Origin: an uncultured Collinsella sp.
Lineage (GTDB): Bacteria > Actinomycetota > Coriobacteriia > Coriobacteriales > Coriobacteriaceae
Length of the DNA: 31,189 nt
NCBI GenBank assembly: GCA_900545075.1
Contig: UQXT01000008.1
Location: 1 to 31,189, forward strand
Direction of reading: 5' to 3'
The notes beneath the pieces were generated by a model that was not told where the DNA came from, ran no database searches, and saw only the letters and a list, made by a program, of their open reading frames with translations. Shown here one piece after another: positions 30,985 to 31,189 of the stretch; positions within the stretch are counted from its first letter, which is position 1, and every line of letters starts with the position of its first letter. The position numbers and the translations under genes were made by a program.

Positions 30985-31014
30985 CGGGCCCTGTCCCACA
31001 CGAGACAGAGCCCG
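30985..31014 (-). terminator. Terminator-like hairpin, first of two copies
   Basis: CGGGC-CTGTC pairs with GACAG-GCCCG with one unpaired base in each arm. The T run follows only on the minus strand (CCCGTTTCTTG), so it would end a leftward transcript entering from the right. Its left half, 22 bp at 30979-31000, is repeated exactly at 31168-31189. Confidence 0.6.
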
Positions 31015-31035
31015 AAACTCTCATGGAGTCAGTGA

Positions 31036-31165
31036 CAGGAAGTCCGCGTATTCGCTTCGCGAATCCGCTCCGGCTTCGGATGCCTGCCGGCATCCTCGCC
31101 CGCTCGCTACGAACGCTCCGCGTTCGCTTGACGCTCGCACCCTCGCAGGTTCGATTCCGGCACAC
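31036..31165. repeat. Palindrome-rich stretch ending in a tRNA T-arm-like sequence
   Basis: Nested short palindromes (ATTCGCTTCGCGAAT, CCGGCTTCGG, GCCTGCCGGC, GAACGCTCCGCGTTC) fill the segment. It ends in GCAGGTTCGATTCCGGC (31145-31161), which has the 7-nt T loop TTCGATT and a T stem with one mismatch, but no complete tRNA is present. Frames through it are tRNA-derived artefacts. It lies between the two copies of the 22-bp repeat. Confidence 0.45.
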
Positions 31166-31189
31166 ATAAGAAACGGGCCCTGTCCCACA

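Noticed and set aside
31036..31165. Complete tRNA gene
   Set aside because: Only a T-arm-like stretch is seen, with a mismatch in its stem. No anticodon arm or acceptor pairing could be found.

Overview
The window looks like a chromosomal segment of a high-GC actinobacterium of the class Coriobacteriia, most likely Collinsella or a close relative. I infer this from the GC-rich codon use, the actinobacterial style of RpoB, AsnRS and L10-leader sequences, and the gut-commensal gene mix. No search was run, so the genus is an inference.

Layout. The edges hold pieces of the translation and transcription core, all read leftwards. On the right are tRNA-Tyr, tRNA-Thr, tRNA-Met and tuf (28781-27247), then rpmG, tRNA-Trp, secE, nusG, rplK and rplA (26967-24400). 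On the left are rplJ, rplL, galU and rpoB (4674-1, rpoB cut by the window edge). The usual secE-nusG-rplKAJL-rpoBC order is kept, but about 19.7 kb of unrelated genes separate rplA from rplJ, and galU sits between rplL and rpoB.

The 5-24 kb block contains a class I aminotransferase; a flavodoxin-like protein of unknown role; a family 6 DNA-deoxyinosine glycosylase coupled to a GH13 alpha-glucan hydrolase; an MFS transporter; a FeoA-FeoB fusion ferrous iron importer with a DtxR-like operator; an alpha/beta hydrolase; a stand-alone glucose-type PTS EIIA; asparaginyl-tRNA synthetase; a WYL-type regulator; a three-gene TrpXYZ-like ABC transporter; an MscS channel; and a coupled pair encoding a cytoplasmic ParB-like/BMP fusion protein and a metallophosphoesterase.

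The right end (28.8-31.2 kb) is accessory. It has a strikingly phased array of six 15-bp elements in alternating orientation at 40-bp steps (29121-29335), a plus-strand promoter reading into it, a protein with a Gly/Ala-rich N-terminus and a GIY-YIG-like C-terminus, small membrane ORFs and palindromic repeats.

The observations I rate highest are the 40-bp phased array, the ParB-like/BMP plus phosphoesterase module, the altered fork loop 2 of RpoB, the split ribosomal cluster, and the inverted duplication that carries the rplJL promoter.
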